Part shown: piece after piece, positions 1 to 13,552 of the stretch | How positions within the stretch are numbered: position 1 is the first letter of the stretch | How the letters are laid out: each line of letters opens with the position of its first letter | NCBI GenBank assembly: GCA_013398615.1 | Contig: VZSR01003022.1 | Coordinates: 1,471,037 to 1,535,036 of the forward strand | Origin: Brachypodius melanocephalos | Lineage: Eukaryota; Chordata; Aves; Passeriformes; Pycnonotidae | DNA: 64,000 nt | Reading direction: 5' to 3' | Notes under the pieces: generated by a model | What the model saw: only the letters and a program-made list of their open reading frames with translations | Told to the model about the DNA's origin: nothing | The model's database searches: none | Translations under genes and position numbers: made by a program

Positions 1-2622
1 TCTCTGCTGGCTGCATGGCTGCACCTCCATCTGCTCTGTGACTGAGAGCACTGGGCTGCAGAAATCAGTCACTCCCTTCTCCCAAGTGCCAGATTCCCAC
101 TTTCCTCCCATGCAGAGGGCACAGCAGACAGGACACAGACCTCCCTTGCCAGAGGGCACTCAAGCCTGGGCACACTCTGTGGTCTTTTGGTTTCTCTGTG
201 TGCAGGTGGGGGGGATATATGGAGCATTCACCCTCCATGAGTTACAGACCCATTCAAATGCTCCATTTACACAAACTCTTAACATTTTAGCTGCCCTTTT
301 CTGAAACTCCACATCTCAGAAGAAGCACCGTGAAGAGGGAAGCAGCCAGGGTGGACAGAAAGGATTATTCCCCTCCTCTGTTTCTTCGCAATCTCCACTG
401 AAAAGGTGCTCTGGTACATCTCCTTCACTCGTGAGGTCCTGCATGGTGACTCAGCCCCTGCAGGTCCAGGCTGCTCCTAAACACGGTGCTCGTTTACCCG
501 GAGCAGCTAACGCAGAACAGAGGGTTGAATTTGTTGACACATCTCAGGGAGATCTCACTGATTAATGTGCTGAATCTCAAACACAGGCTAAGACCATGAA
601 ATCCCTAACAGGGGTTTAGATCAGAGATAGCATAATAATACACAGAACTCTTGGAAACATTTTCAAACCATGTAATGTCTATATTCTTAGTGTTCCTGAC
701 AGTGCTAATAGAACCAGAAAGTTGACAAGATCTCCTCTGTATTCAATTCCCTGATTGCTTTTAAACCCCTTTTCGTGTAGACATGGTTCTTCCAGCATCA
801 CTTAAATCTTTCAGGTCTATAGGATCTGGGATCTCAAGCTTGGGGAGCCAGGGTCACTTCTCCCTCTCTGTGACCAGGGATGAGAGGCTGCAAGGACTGC
901 CCAGGAGGAGATGACCTTGCAAAGGACAGACAGGGATCAGCTTTACTGGTGGAAAGGAAGATGAAACAGGCCAAGGGGAGGATGTGAGCTTCATTTTCTC
1001 ATCTTTTTTGTCTCTGTCCTGCTTGTCTGCAGCGTGGGGAGGGAATGATGAAACGCCGTTTGAGCGTTCAAGGCAGGTCAGGGAATGCTTATCACTGTGC
1101 CTCATCCCACAGGGAAAGGCACATGAGAGCAGACCATGCAGTGATTCATTAAAAAGCTCTGCTTCCCCCTGTCAGAGCCTTACATGGTGTATAGCTCACT
1201 CCTGCTGCCTTAATCCTTTGAAGATGCTGGGTCAGTTCTTCCTGTTCATCTGGCTTCAGCTGCACGTGCTCTCGACGCACGGAGCTGCCAAACTTTCCTG
1301 GGCTCTCCAAAGGGGCAAAAGCAAGGCTTTAATTTATCTGTTTCATTCTTTATTTGTCAAGGGAGCAGCAGAAGTGGAAAAGGATTCCCTGCCTTTTCCC
1401 ACCAAGCCCCACACGTGCCCATGCCATGGTGTTTACTCTCTTGAGGACTCACGGCAGGCAGCTCTGGGATTTCATGCTGCAACAGTCAGGAATATTTTCT
1501 CCGGGTTTGGAGGCACCGAGGGGGAAGGCTCCCGAACCCCCTCCGAGATCTGGCAGTGGTGCAACAGAACGAGCTGAAAAAGGGCCCTCCCCAGCAAGGG
1601 CTGTGTGTGCACTCACAATGCCATGTGCTCCCAGGATGGGAGAATTCCCCATCCAAACCCCACACGCAGCTGGCTCCGCACCTCACTTCACCTTCACCTG
1701 AATCATCTTTAGGTCTCCACTCTCTCATTGATTTTATCTGCCTCACTTTGCTCGCCTTGGTTGATAGGGGAAGCGCAGGGAGCATCGCTCCGGGAGCTCA
1801 GGCACTCAGGAGCAGCCTCCAGAGGGAGATGCCAGCCTGGCTCCAGCAGGAACAGCCTCCCTGAGCACAGCTGAGCTCCCCAGCTGTGCCCTGGCTCGCT
1901 GTGGCATCACGGAGCATGGTGGGAAATGAAAATTTGGTATATAGCAGCTGAACACAGTATAGCAGCAGCATTTATCAGGACCTTTTAAAGAGCAGCTTTA
2001 CTAAAAAAAAAGAAAAAAGGCAACAACCTAAAGTTTGGCGAGCTGCTATTCAACTTTGCAGCATTTTGCAGATGTCTGTACAATATATTCAAGCTTCTTC
2101 CACTTCTTTCTGTGTTTTTTGAAAAGTTTTCTGGGTTGTTGGGTTGCTGTTGAGAAATCTCTTCTTTGGGATTTCTGACAAGGTCTCTCCTTCTCCCTGA
2201 GGAGCTGCTGCTTGGCAGGAACTTGAGCTGTGCCCCAGCCCAGGAGGGAGGGGAGGGTGCCAGGGCTGGATCCAGCTGCTCCCTGAGCCAGCCCAGCAGT
2301 GAGAGCAGGGTACCCAGAGGCAGAGACAGCCATCAACTCCTCTCACAGCCCTGCCACTGCCCCATCACGGGCTGCACCAGCACACACTGCATCTGGCAGG
2401 GCCTGCAGGGTCCTTGCAGCTCGCTGGGTACCGAGGCAGAGCTCTCTCAGCGGTGCTGGGCTCAGGGAGAGGCTCTGGCACTGACTTCACCTGTGCTTGC
2501 CTTGCTCAGCAGCACCCCAGCCTCCCTCCAGGCCCACAGGGACATGCAGGCTGACATGGATTTGGTTGGCAACCTGTTCCCAGTTCCAGGGAACACCTGA
2601 CCCCACTCTCTCTGTCATGTCC
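1..2622. other. Upstream intergenic DNA, nothing recognised
   Basis: Open frames up to 197 codons occur on both strands but overlap each other and match no family. No known repeat or RNA gene is seen. Confidence 0.6.
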
Positions 2623-3010
2623 TGTTGGAATTCTGGACATTGAGGGGTTTGGGTTTTAGTGTACAGTAATATATATGGGACAACATGGAGGATTTGTTGT
2701 TTGGGTCCTTCTTCTTCCTTCTTCTTCATGGGTTTGGGTGGTTTTCTGTAATTGGGTGAAAAAGGTCCACATTGTGGGATTTGGGTGGTCGTTATTGGGT
2801 CAAAAGTATAAATAAATAATGAGGTGTAACCTCATTATTGGGTAATTAGCACTTAAATAACCTTGGAAAGAGCTAGAGGTGCTCTGTTTTCCCTCATTTC
2901 TCTTAACTGCTCAGTTAGAGCTCATGGCTGGTGAGTCTGTAAATAGATAAGAAACAACAAATATCCAAGTCTGAACATGAACAGCAACTCCCATGCATTA
3001 AACCCAACCT
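2623..3010 (+). mobile_element. Probable solo LTR of an avian endogenous retrovirus
   Basis: A T/G-rich block unlike its surroundings begins TGTTGG. It has U3-like repeats of a tgggtttgggtgg type, a TATA-like tataaataaata near 2809, and a downstream part with ggtgagtctg and a following A-rich stretch. It resembles passerine ERVL-type LTRs from memory. No internal gag, pol or env is present, so it is non-coding. Ends are approximate. Confidence 0.4.
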
Positions 3011-6000
3011 TGGCAGAAAAATCAGCCAGAACCATCGATGTCCCATCATGTGTCTGGCAGCCAGAGGGTCCAACCCCACAACCTGCCCCAGGACAAGCTC
3101 AGCCCCACCACCCCTGAGAGCCTCAGCACCTCATCTCCACCCCACAAGCACTCAGGGGAAAGAGGAAGGGACAAAACAGAGCAGGAGGTGTTTTCAGGAT
3201 TTTCAGGGATACCTCAGAAGCAATTTGCATTTACCTGAAGCAGATAAATAACACGGTTCTTCTGGGGACAAAGGAAGAAAACCAGTTCACAAGCTCTGAG
3301 GCTGCACTACCTGTAGCCCTCCAGGAGCAGCAATTGGCCTTTTGCAGCCCTCTGCCTCCCCTTCCCTGCCTGCTTTTCCCACAAGTTCTCTGCCACGTTC
3401 TGTGCTAAAGCCTCTGGTTCATGCCAAACCTCATGTCTGCTGCTGTATTTAACAGCCAGTGATTGGGGTTTGTCTCCTCAGGTGGTGAGTTCTCTGCATT
3501 ATTGTCAGAGAACATTGTGGTTTCCATTTTTTCCAGCCCTAGGAAATTTTGGGGCCGGCAGAGAATGGAAACTAAATTTGCTAGACCAAATCATTCTGGT
3601 TGTCTCCTAGCAGAATAAGCACCACATTAAATACACCAGTGACAGTCTCCCAGCTATGCACTGCATGGGTTCAGCAGCACATCACATTGAGGAACAGCCT
3701 TAGAGCAAGATTTGGACCTCAGCTCCTTCCTGGAGCTCTGAATGCCCTGTAAGACATCGCCCCAAGCAGTGAACACAGCAATAATTAATCCAATTAACAA
3801 AACATTTGTGTCCTGGGAGCACTGCTGGTGCTGCTGGGGTGATGGTGTCGGCCACGACAGGAGAGACCTTGGCAGAAATAACACTGCTGGTTAGATGAAT
3901 GGGATTGCATCTTGGTTTTAGCTGATTTTGGAGCGCTGGGAGTTGGCTGTGACACCCCAGCATGAATCATGCCCTCGGGAAGTGGGGCTTCTGCTCCACA
4001 CTGGGACTTCAGCAGCTGCAAACCACGGGGAAGACTGGAGAGGATGAACTTCTCATGAGACAGGTCTGACCCACTGAAGTCACGGTGAAAGGGGCAAATG
4101 CAATGCCAGGATGTCTCAGGAGGGTTCCTGCATGAATGACAGAGGGAAACTGGTGGCAGGAGCTCTAGAGAGACCATGTCTGGAAAAGTGCACGCAGGTC
4201 TGGTTGTCTGCTTCAGGAGAGACACATTCATTGCTCTAAGGACATAAATCTGGGGTGAATTGCAGGGATTAAGAAGATCTGTTCTTGACTCTTTAAGCTA
4301 AAGATCTTTGCTGGCAGGAGAACAAATGGGTATGGACTGGTTGTTATGAATTCAATCCGAAAATGAGGAAATGCAGTCTGAAGGTCAGGAGGGAGATGTA
4401 GGAACAGCCTCCCCTACCAACAGTGGAGGCCAATCAAACCCTTCACAACAGAGACAATTGCCTGCAGAATAAGAGCAGGTTGCTGTGTTTGGGGGCAGGT
4501 CCAGCTTGGTGATCCCTTATTTGCAGAAGCAGCCCCGTGTCTGGCTCATCTGGGCACAGGGGATTACCAGGGCCATGGAGCTGAGGACAGCTGAAGCCCA
4601 GGCTCTGAGTTATCAGCCCTTCCTCTGAAATGGTGTGTTTGTTTTGCTCAGTCTTTGGTCTCCCAGCACACACTGAAGTCCATTTTATTTTTCCAGCCCA
4701 GGAGCTCCTGGGTGCTGAGAAGAGGCAGTGTGCAGCCAGAGGGACAGACTTTGCTCAATACTCCCATTCTAGCTCTTTGTGCTTCAAAAGCAACAAACGA
4801 TCTCTCAGAGGTTACCCCAAACCCATTTCTGTAGCACACAGCCACACAGTGGTCCTTCTCAGGGCAGACAGAGTGTGTGTGCCACGTGCAGCTCCTGCAG
4901 CTGGGCATCCTGGGCATCCTGGGCATCCCCAGCTGTGCACAGCCCCAGGGAATCTGAGCTTCACTTTCAGGTGAGGAGAAGAGGGTGTGCAGAGGGCTCA
5001 GCACAGGCTCAGTGTAATGGATCGAGGGAGAGACAAGCACAAGCCACATGGGAACTGAGTAAATCCTCCTTATCACACATCTGGAGCAGAGAAGAGGCAG
5101 GAGATGTGAGCGGAGGGAGAGAAGGATGTGCTTGTGACACATCAGTGCAGGGTAGTGACAGCTTCTCTCGTGCTGGGGAGCTTTTAACCCCCCTCTCCTG
5201 GTGAGACCCAGCAAGTCTCCTCACACAAGCACTTGGCAAGGGGGAGCTCAGAGAGCCCAGAGCCAGGAATCAAGCTGCTCCCCCAGAGCCCTGCCAATGT
5301 GCCCTTATTCACGAGCAAAGAGCTCAAACCACTACCCCTGACTTGGCTGTTAGCTCGTGCTCACATCGTGTGACTGAGAGCTGAAATCATCTGCCATTGT
5401 TTCTGTTCCCTGACTGGATGGCTTCTAAACAAGACACCCAAAAATACACTCTGGTGAGGCTTTTCAGCTGAATACCCACTTGGGGCTGGATTTTCATGTT
5501 TCTGCCTTGCAAACACTCGCCCCAGCGAGGAGCAGCCGTGCACGTGCTCTCCAGGAACCTCAGCACTCCCAGAAATCCCAGCTAGCTGGACACCAAGCCA
5601 TGCTGAGCACACACATCTTGGCAAAGTCCCTCTCTTTGCTGTGTGATTGGCTCCGGGGGGTGCTGAGCAACCGCTCTGAGCACCAGGGGGTGAAGCACTC
5701 TCCAAAATCTGACCTGGTTTATTTATGAGCTTTGTGATGATCTCTTCTGCACATCTCCCCCATGGGTGAAGTGTTGCTGTGAGCTTTGTGCTGGAGCTGC
5801 TGCCGTGACAACTCACATCACTGCACTGTCACAGCTGCCCAAGTGACATTGTCTCTACACCTCTTTCCTCTGGGCTGCCACACAGAGGTGGAAATCATGG
5901 ATTTACTAAAGCATTCGCTGTCATGACTGGCAGATCTCTGCATGCCCAGCCCGTGGCTGGGCCCAGGGTGCACAGCACACAGGAGGAATGCAATGCACTG

Positions 6001-8774
6001 GCTGCAGCAGCACCTGCACTGAGCAGAGTGCCCCACCTCATCCTCCTGATGGGCTGGATGGAGCAAAAAGAGTGGGGTGAAGGTGAAATCACCGGGCAGT
6101 GACACAGCAAAGTGTGCACCAGGCACCTTGCTCTTCTCACCCATCATCATCATCTTCACGGGGAAACACTCCAGTCTGTCTGTCCAGGGACCTTCAGGGA
6201 GCAGGAGCTGGCCCCTGCTGCAGCCCTCTGGGTCCTTGCAGGGAGAACAGGGAGCCAAACACCTTCACATAAACTCAAACTGGTGCTAAATCCTGCCTGG
6301 CAGGTCGTCAGTAGGGTGCTGTTGGACCAGGTGTGGCACAGAGCTCCTCTCCACACATGGCAAGGAAGCAGAGCAGTGCCAGCCTTGGGCACGCTGACTT
6401 TCCATGGAAGTGCTGTGAGAGTTCCTGGGAATTGCTGTGAAACATCCTCAGGACAGGTTTTGCTCAAAGGGTGGCGTGGCTGCCAGGCTGCCAGGGAGCA
6501 CAGCAGCAGGACAGACACAGGCTGGCAAGGAAACCACCAACACCTCCAACAGCGTACCCAGGGACAAGAAACCCATCTCAGGATCTTCCTAGAGCAGGAT
6601 GGAGGGTCTTCCTTCCAGGATGGAGGGCCTGGTCACGAGTTTTCACTGGTGGGTGTCTCCTAATTCGGAATTTGACCTTGAGATGGGTTTGAGCCACCAA
6701 GGCTTTGGGTGAGAAATGCTGAGTGAGGAATTCAGGTAAGCACAGAGCCCTTGGTGGGTGCAGCTGTGTGAGGGTCTCTGGGCTGAGCAGATGCCTGTCC
6801 TTTCCCTGCTGATGGCCTGGCAGCACTCACACACCTGGGGATCAGCCCCGTGGGCTCAGTCAGCTGCTGGGGTTCATCCCAGCCCACCTTGCAGCCTGTC
6901 CGTGAAGCTGCCTGCACACAGGGGACAGCACGTACAGACCCGTGCCAGCTGAACCTCCCAGGGCTGTAGGGATAGGGCAAAGCTGCCCTTTAGCAGGAGC
7001 TACAGCAGCAGGTGGGTCTGGGCTGCCCCTGCCAGCGTGGGATGTCCCAGGCAGCTGCACAGAGAGGCTGAAGGAGGGGCTGTTACTCCCTGCTTGAGTC
7101 ACTGTGTCATTTCCCTTGGCACTCTGGGCTGACAGGGTTCCCACTGCCCGTTCCCACAGCCCAAATGCTACTCAGGGGGTCAGCACCTTGCAAACCTTGC
7201 CTGTGTCTGAAATCTGCTGAGGCAGGTTTCACTTGCCAGAAGATTCAGGGCAGATTTTGTAGCCTGAGTAATGCTGTGGGGGCATTCGTGCAGGTGATCC
7301 CATATCCCTGACGAGGTGGATCCCTTGACAGAGCTGGCTGAGCACCAAATCTTGGAAACTCGAGGACAGAGTTTGTAGCAGAGCAGTGTCAGGTCACAGC
7401 GATTGGATTTTTACTGGAGATAGAGGAGAGATCCAGTTCTGGTGTCAGATCACCTCTGAAGGGGGTTCAATCATCTCTTTCCTGAAAGTGTCTCGCTCCT
7501 CCTGGGAAGAGGGAAGGTCCTGAGGACTATTGATTCTCCACAAGAGGGGCTGACCCATCTCAGTGCAGGAGAGGGCTCACAGCCAAGATCCTGGAGCAGG
7601 GCTAACTTTGAGGGATGAGCTCAAAGCCCCATCCCTTGCCACAGCCTTTCCTGCTGCTGCTGTGTGTCAGTGAGGGGGATGAGATCCAGATGGATGGGCT
7701 AAAGATGAGTCCTGCATCATGGGACTCCCAATCTGGTGTCAATCCTGCAAGGGCTCCTGGTTCTCCCCCTAGTGAACTCCCTGAGATGGCATCACGAGCA
7801 GAAGGCAGCTGAGAATGTGACGGGAATCTCGGAAAATCAGGGCAACGCAAATATTTGTGATATTAGAAATAGCTACAAAAATACAGAGCAATAGGAGACA
7901 CGATTAGAATTATAATAAGAAATGCATTCCAGAGCTGCCACGGTGCCTTAGCTTGCTTGGGAAGTTGGCATCTGGGCCTCTTTCAGAGACGAAGGAGGAA
8001 CGATGTGAAATGGAGATGTCTGAGGAACTGTGCCCATCCCCATCTGAACATCCCTTCCTGATTTCTTCTCCCTTGTAAAGGGGTTCCCTTTGAAGAGAAG
8101 ATCTGAGGAAGAGACCTCTCAGCAGCTCTCAGTGGGCCAAGGGCATCTTGTTTGCAGTGTCTGCTGATTTCCACTCTGTCTCACATTGACCTTCCTGGCT
8201 TTTTTTCAAATAATTTTGGTTTTAAAGATATTTTTCTTCATGGGCTTTAGCCCTGATTTTTTCTTGCTCATTTAGTGTGCAGCCAAGGAGGGATGGGAAC
8301 TGTCCACCACTGCAAGCCAGAGTGGGAATGCAGTTCTGTGCTTGCTGATTGCATCCACCAGCAAGCTGAGAACCAAACAGAGTTTTGGGTATTGTTCAGG
8401 TGGCTTAAAAATCTTTTCATCAGAGCTCACTGCTGCCTTCCCAATGCCACAGAGCTGTCTGCTGCTGGAAAACATCTGCCTGCACAGACTGGAGAATATT
8501 CCAGCCCTGCCATGCAGGATGGGAGCCTGTAGGTACAGGGTGGTAGAATTGTGTGGATGTATGCAGGATCTGGAGACAGGAAAGCCAAAGGGATTGGCTG
8601 TCCAGGACATGGAGGTGGGACTGAGGCAGCAGCCAGCGAGGGGAGGGGTGGTGGGACATGCCTGACATCTTGTGTTCCCGGAGTTTGCTGCTGCCAGGAG
8701 CGCGTGCGGCCGGTCCCGGCACGGCTGTGGTTGTCACTTTGGTTGGTATGGCAGTGGAGAAAATACCCAGTAAA
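3011..8774. other. Upstream intergenic DNA, nothing recognised
   Basis: No exon with family resemblance, no RNA gene and no recognised transposon. A short 12-bp triplication (gggcatcct core) lies at about 4903-4938. Confidence 0.6.
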
Positions 8775-9073
8775 ACTGCTGATGGACCCTACTGCTGACT
8801 GATCCTACTGCTGACTGATCCTACTGCTGACTGATCCTACTGCTGACTGTCCCCACTGCTGACCGACCCCACTGCTGACCGACCCCATTGCTGACTGTCC
8901 CCAATGCTGAATGACCCCACTGCTCACTGTCCCCAATGCTGAATGACCCCACTGCTCACTGTCCCCACTGCTCACTGACCCCACTGCTCACTGACCCCAC
9001 TGCTCACTGTCCTATTACTGACTGACCCCACTGCTCACTGTCCTATTACTGACTGACCCCACTGCTGACTGAC
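8775..9073 (+). repeat. Minisatellite, 16-bp unit
   Basis: About 18 imperfect copies of a 16-base unit of the form cccactgctgactgac. The array drifts from a gatcctactgctgact variant at the left to ccccaatgctgaatga and ctattactgactgacc variants in the middle and right. Some stretches alternate as 32-base dimers. Confidence 0.95.
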
Positions 9074-11126
9074 AGCACTCTTTCCAAGCTGGAATGTCCT
9101 GTCCCCCCCCAGCCAGCCCATCCTCCCAGCACATCTCAGATGTCAGTTCAGAGACCTCAGTGAGTCTAACTGAGGGCAACCCCACACAGTTCCCTCTCAG
9201 CCAGTGATTTTCCTCTGGACAAAACCAGTTCCTTTCTGCAGGGCCCTGGAGCCGAGCCCACCGTGCTGCAGTGAGATGGGACCAGTCTAGAAGCAAAGGT
9301 TCCCCTGTGAGCACAGCTCTGTCTGCTCACAGAACACACCAGGACTGGGACTCTGCCAGTTGCCCTGCCCCTTCTCCTTGGCCCCATGCACTCTCCAGGA
9401 GGAGCATGTTTGCTTCTGTCGAGTTTTTCAGCATCCAGTTTAAAGACTGTCTCATTTTTCCTCACCATTGTCCCTATGGATTCACTTAGCACACTCTTTA
9501 GGTGGCATTTTTGTCACTTGCTCGCACCTCTGAGCACACACACACACAAACACACACTCAAATCGGAGCTAGTAATAAATAAAACTATTCCTTGCAAAAC
9601 AGAAACTCGTTCTTGTCAAGATTCCCATCTATAAATACCTCTGAAAAGGACAGGAAAGTTTAGTTTGGCATGAAAATGTGGGTACCATGAGGAATGCCAT
9701 TTTTCAGTGCTACCAGAAGGGGCCCTGCAATAAATGCATGCCATGGATACAAACGCCCTGCCTGGAATACGTGCCTCTCTTGTGCCTGGCTCTGCACTCT
9801 GACCTATGGATTGGGCTTGCCTGGGAAGCAAAACTCTGCAGAGAGCTGTAGGGAGATCCAGGCAGTCTGACTGGACAGGCAGCAGTTCACAAATTCCACA
9901 ATAAAATGCCTTCTACAATGAGGTAACAAGAATAGGAGTCAGAGCATGACGAGGGACACCCCCACCCAGACGAATTTAACATCTCAGTCAGCCCCGGGTG
10001 GGAGAGGAAGCGGGCCAAGGAGTGACTTGCTGGGGAGGGACTTCCCTGAGCTGGCTGGTGACAAAGGCAGGTTCCCTGAGCATCTGTGCCAGCCACTGCT
10101 CTTTCTCCTGAAGTGTTCTCCAAGCTGAGGTGTCCCCACCGCCCCCAGAAGCTGCAACGGCACGTGCTGCTCTTGGCTGCTTTTTGATCTGCCCTCCAGC
10201 AGCCCTTGCCTTCCCCATGGCACCTTGCACCATTGCTGGCAGAACCTACTGTCCACACACTGATCCATCCCTTCCCACACCCCATCCCAGCTCCTCGGAG
10301 CCCCTCACCAGCCCTGCTCCCACGCTCTGCTCGTGTAGGGCCAGGACGCATCTGGCTGGTCTGGCTGTGTTTGTGAGGTGCAACTGCCTGTCTGACTGGC
10401 TGATATAACTCCCACAGGCACCTGGGGCACCCCCCAAATTGAGAGTGTTCTCAGCAGCACAGCCAGAGTTCACCCAGCTTCACTTCTCCAAAGGATTCCC
10501 CCCTTCCTTCCCCAGCGGGCTGCCCTGAGCTCGGTGTGTCTCCGGCACAACTCCGGGGCACAAAGCAGAATGCAAAGGACTCTCTCATCCCCTCCAGACA
10601 CTAAACTGGGGTCTGTGCTGGCAGAACAGCCCCTCCTCCCTCTTATCTCCCCTTGGGAAGAACCCCCTCTGTGGTGGCTGCTGATAGTGAGGTCCTGGGG
10701 TCAGGGCATTTCGGAGTGAAGCCCCTGGGGTATCTCAGCTCAAAATCCTTTCCCATTCTCCCGTCAGGAGAGTCTGAGCACCCTGGGCTGGAGACACATT
10801 TGGCTAATCTCTGGCTGTGGCTGGCTGCTCAGAGCACAGCTGACACCTGTCAAAGTGATAGCAGAGGTGGCTTCCCAAAGAGCCCTGTCCTCCAAAATCC
10901 TCCGAGGCTCACGGCAAGCAGGAGCCAGCACCCTTTAGCCCTTATCTCCCAGCTCTGCTGAGAGGAACCTGAGGTGTGTGGAGGCAGCTTTATCTCCCAA
11001 AGTGACAAAATTACTCCAATAAATAAAGCTACCGGGCTGGGGAAGGTCCCAGACGTGTTTCTGGGACAAGTTTTGAACAACCACAGCTCAACCCTGAGCT
11101 GGGAGGAGCTGATGGAGGAGCTGACA
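9074..11126. other. Upstream intergenic DNA, mostly featureless
   Basis: Apart from the CA microsatellite, no gene, repeat family or RNA was recognised. Confidence 0.6.
9535..9558. repeat. CA microsatellite
   Basis: A short interrupted (CA)n run, broken once by an aaa. Confidence 0.85.
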
Positions 11127-11313
11127 CTGGGTAACCTGGGCAAAGGGGTGAGAAAGGGGCAACAGTGAGTGAGGGGAGCAGTAAGAAAGAAACATGGATT
11201 TTTTTTTTTTTTGTCAAGTCATGGAAATTTTTTTGATTTTTACATAATTCTGCAAGCGACAGGGTGCTTTTATTTTGGGCTCAGCACAGGTAACTTTGTC
11301 AGGTCGCCAAGCA
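11127..11313 (+). repeat. Inverted-repeat arm 1 (partner 12721-12922)
   Basis: This block reads from ctgggtaacctgggcaaagg through a poly-T stretch and gtgcttttattttgggctca to gtcaggtcgccaagca. Its reverse complement lies 1.4 kb downstream with high similarity over nearly the whole length. The neighbouring 11319-11484 is itself repeated in direct orientation at 13553-13720. The unit is probably a dispersed repeat; I could not name the family. Confidence 0.85.
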
Positions 11314-11318
11314 GGGAT

Positions 11319-11484
11319 GCATGGCATGGGGCTCGCTCCTCAAAGACAATAAATTGGAATAAATGTCCTACAGAACATCGACTTTCCTACAGTTGTCCCT
11401 GTCCTGAACAAGTATTTGCTATTTCACAACAGAGATGGTTTTCACTGGATCTTGCCTGTGTTGTAGATCGTCTCCAAGCAGTTT
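11319..11484 (+). repeat. Direct repeat copy A (partner 13553-13720)
   Basis: A block with ttggaataaatgtcctaca, catcgactttcctacagttg and cacaacagagatggttttca, repeated about 2.2 kb downstream with only scattered substitutions. It directly abuts inverted-repeat arm 1, so both may be halves of one element. Confidence 0.88.
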
Positions 11485-11999
11485 CTTTTTCTTGCTGGCA
11501 GTGCAACCCTTCCTCACACCCCACGGAGCACACCAGGACCAGGGCACTGAGTCACCTAGAGGGCAAGGTGACACAAGGCTCATCCAGAAGATGTCTGTCA
11601 GGAAGATGAGCCTGGAGGCGTCACCCAGAGAACTCTCACATCTTTCCTTTTGGGTCAAACCCATCTTCTCCTCCTGTCCCGAGCATGAACACCAGCCAGG
11701 TGTCCCATCAGAGAAACAGCTCTACCACACACCTCTGGACAGAGATGTGGGTGCTGCTGACCTGCTCACCAGGCACTCTGAGGGTGGTGAACAGCCCACA
11801 GAGGAATCCAAGCACAGAGGACGGGCAGTACCGTACCAGGGCCGTCATCTCCCTCTTTTAGCTCTCTCCCAGCTGCTTCCCTCCTTCTCCTGTACGAGGG
11901 AAACTGGTGACCAGAGCCCCAGGGTCAGGGCCGTACTCAGAGGAGCAGGCAGTCCTGCCATGTCCTGATTATGTCATTGGAAGCCAGAGAGAAAAGCAG

Positions 12000-12480
12000 G
12001 TTTTTCACATTTTTTCCCCAAATGTCATTTCCATTAGGTCGTCTGCTTCAGCCAATTTAAGCTCTCAGCAGAATTCCCACCAAATTTTGCGTCGACTATT
12101 TTAGGGTAGGGCTTAAAAAAAGAGTGAAAGAGCTTGACTAATTTTAAACCCAGCGTTCCCGAGGGACGCTTAACAAAACACACAATGTCTAAAAACCTTT
12201 GGCGTTTCAAGGAGTTCAAAATAACATTCCAGAAGGGATCTTTGGAAAAATGTTCCTGCACCGGTCCCGTTCCCTCCGCTGGGCTGGGCTGCCTCCCTTT
12301 AATATCCCACATTTGTTTTCCATTTAGCTATCAAACCCACATTAAAATAAAACTTCAGAGTAAATTAAATCAAGCTAACCTGCCTCCTTTCATTTCCAGA
12401 ATATTTTATGGCATATTAAAGGAGCAGAGCCCTGTCTGTTTGCATTTCCAGGTAGCTCAGGAGCCTCTGGGATGGAGTCA
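12000..12480. other. AT-rich block, possible conserved regulatory element
   Basis: No coding or repeat signature. It contains a CArG-like ctattttagg at 12096-12105 (one base off CC(A/T)6GG). The call as possible regulatory DNA rests only on composition and position upstream of MYOCD. Confidence 0.2.
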
Positions 12481-12720
12481 GGGATGAGCACACCTTTGCT
12501 TTCCCTCATCCCACACCATCCTGCTCTGCACCAACAGCCCTGAAACCACTCCAGGAGAGAAATTCTGGGACTGTGCCTGCAGCAGGGAATCCATAAATCT
12601 CATTTTACACTAATCCAAGGACTCTGTGAAGCTCCCTCTGTACCTTTTGTCTGGAGAAACTGGATGTGTTCAGAGATGGTTTTATTAAAAGAAGCTTGGA
12701 AAGAATTATTTAAATTACCC

Positions 12721-12922
12721 TGCTTAGCCACCTGACAAAATTACCTGTGCTGAGCCCAAAATAAAAGCACCCTGCCACTTGCAGAATCCTATATCTTATA
12801 TAAAAATTAAAAAAAAAAACCAAAAAAACTTCCCCCACTTGACAAAAAAAAGGTGGTTTTTTTCTTATTGCTCCCCTCACTCACTCTTGCCCCTTTCTCA
12901 CCCCTTGGCCCAGGTTACCAGC
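12721..12922 (-). repeat. Inverted-repeat arm 2 (partner 11127-11313)
   Basis: Read on the minus strand this gives ctggtaacctgggccaaggg, a poly-T run, then gcagggtgcttttattttgg and gtcaggtggctaagca, matching arm 1 with a few substitutions and small indels. Similarity stops sharply at both ends. Confidence 0.85.
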
Positions 12923-13400
12923 TCAGTGGCAGGTGGATTGTTTGGGGGCTAACACCTGAAATTCCGTGGGGGAATGAACCTCATTTTGGCACAACATCAC
13001 CAGCACCCTTCTGGTGATGGAAGCCCTTTGAAAGTCATTTTCCATTGTCTTGATCTGTGTGGTGGGGAGTGATAGTGACAATGTGAGATCTTTGGGAAGG
13101 AATTTCTATTTTATCTAATTTATTCCTAGTTTTCATTGTATGGATGGCCTTCAACTCAAATATTTAAATTTTAGCTTCTTTTTTTTTTTTTTTTTTTGTA
13201 AAAGAAATAAAAATTAAGAATTCCTATGAGTCAACATCTGCCCAGAAAGCATTTGCTAAAATATTAACTGTACAAGTAGCTCAATACAAAGATTTCCCTC
13301 TTTCCATGAACAGCAGACGACATTTCTTTTTGTCAGCAAAGATATTTCAGATTTATTGAAGCATAGTAGGATAGTCTGTGTCCCAAACATACAAACAAAA

Positions 13401-13410
13401 CTATAAATAG
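13401..13410. promoter_or_regulatory. Consensus MEF2-binding motif
   Basis: ctataaatag fits the MEF2 consensus YTA(A/T)4TAR on both strands. It lies 9.6 kb upstream of the MYOCD start. MYOCD is a known MEF2 target in mouse through a distal enhancer, but single motifs occur by chance. Confidence 0.3.
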
Positions 13411-13552
13411 TACGGGAAGATAAGAAAAGTATCTTACGTAAATACTCAGCCTAAAATGAGCACAGAATCCAGGAATCCTTCCTTGCTCCCCACTATATTT
13501 AACATTTCCAGATGTGTCTGGATGACCAGTTTGGGATTAGGGGTCTGAAGCT

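Noticed and set aside
8775..9073. CRISPR-like repeat array
   Set aside because: Units are contiguous 16-mers with no spacers, in a vertebrate genome. It is a minisatellite.
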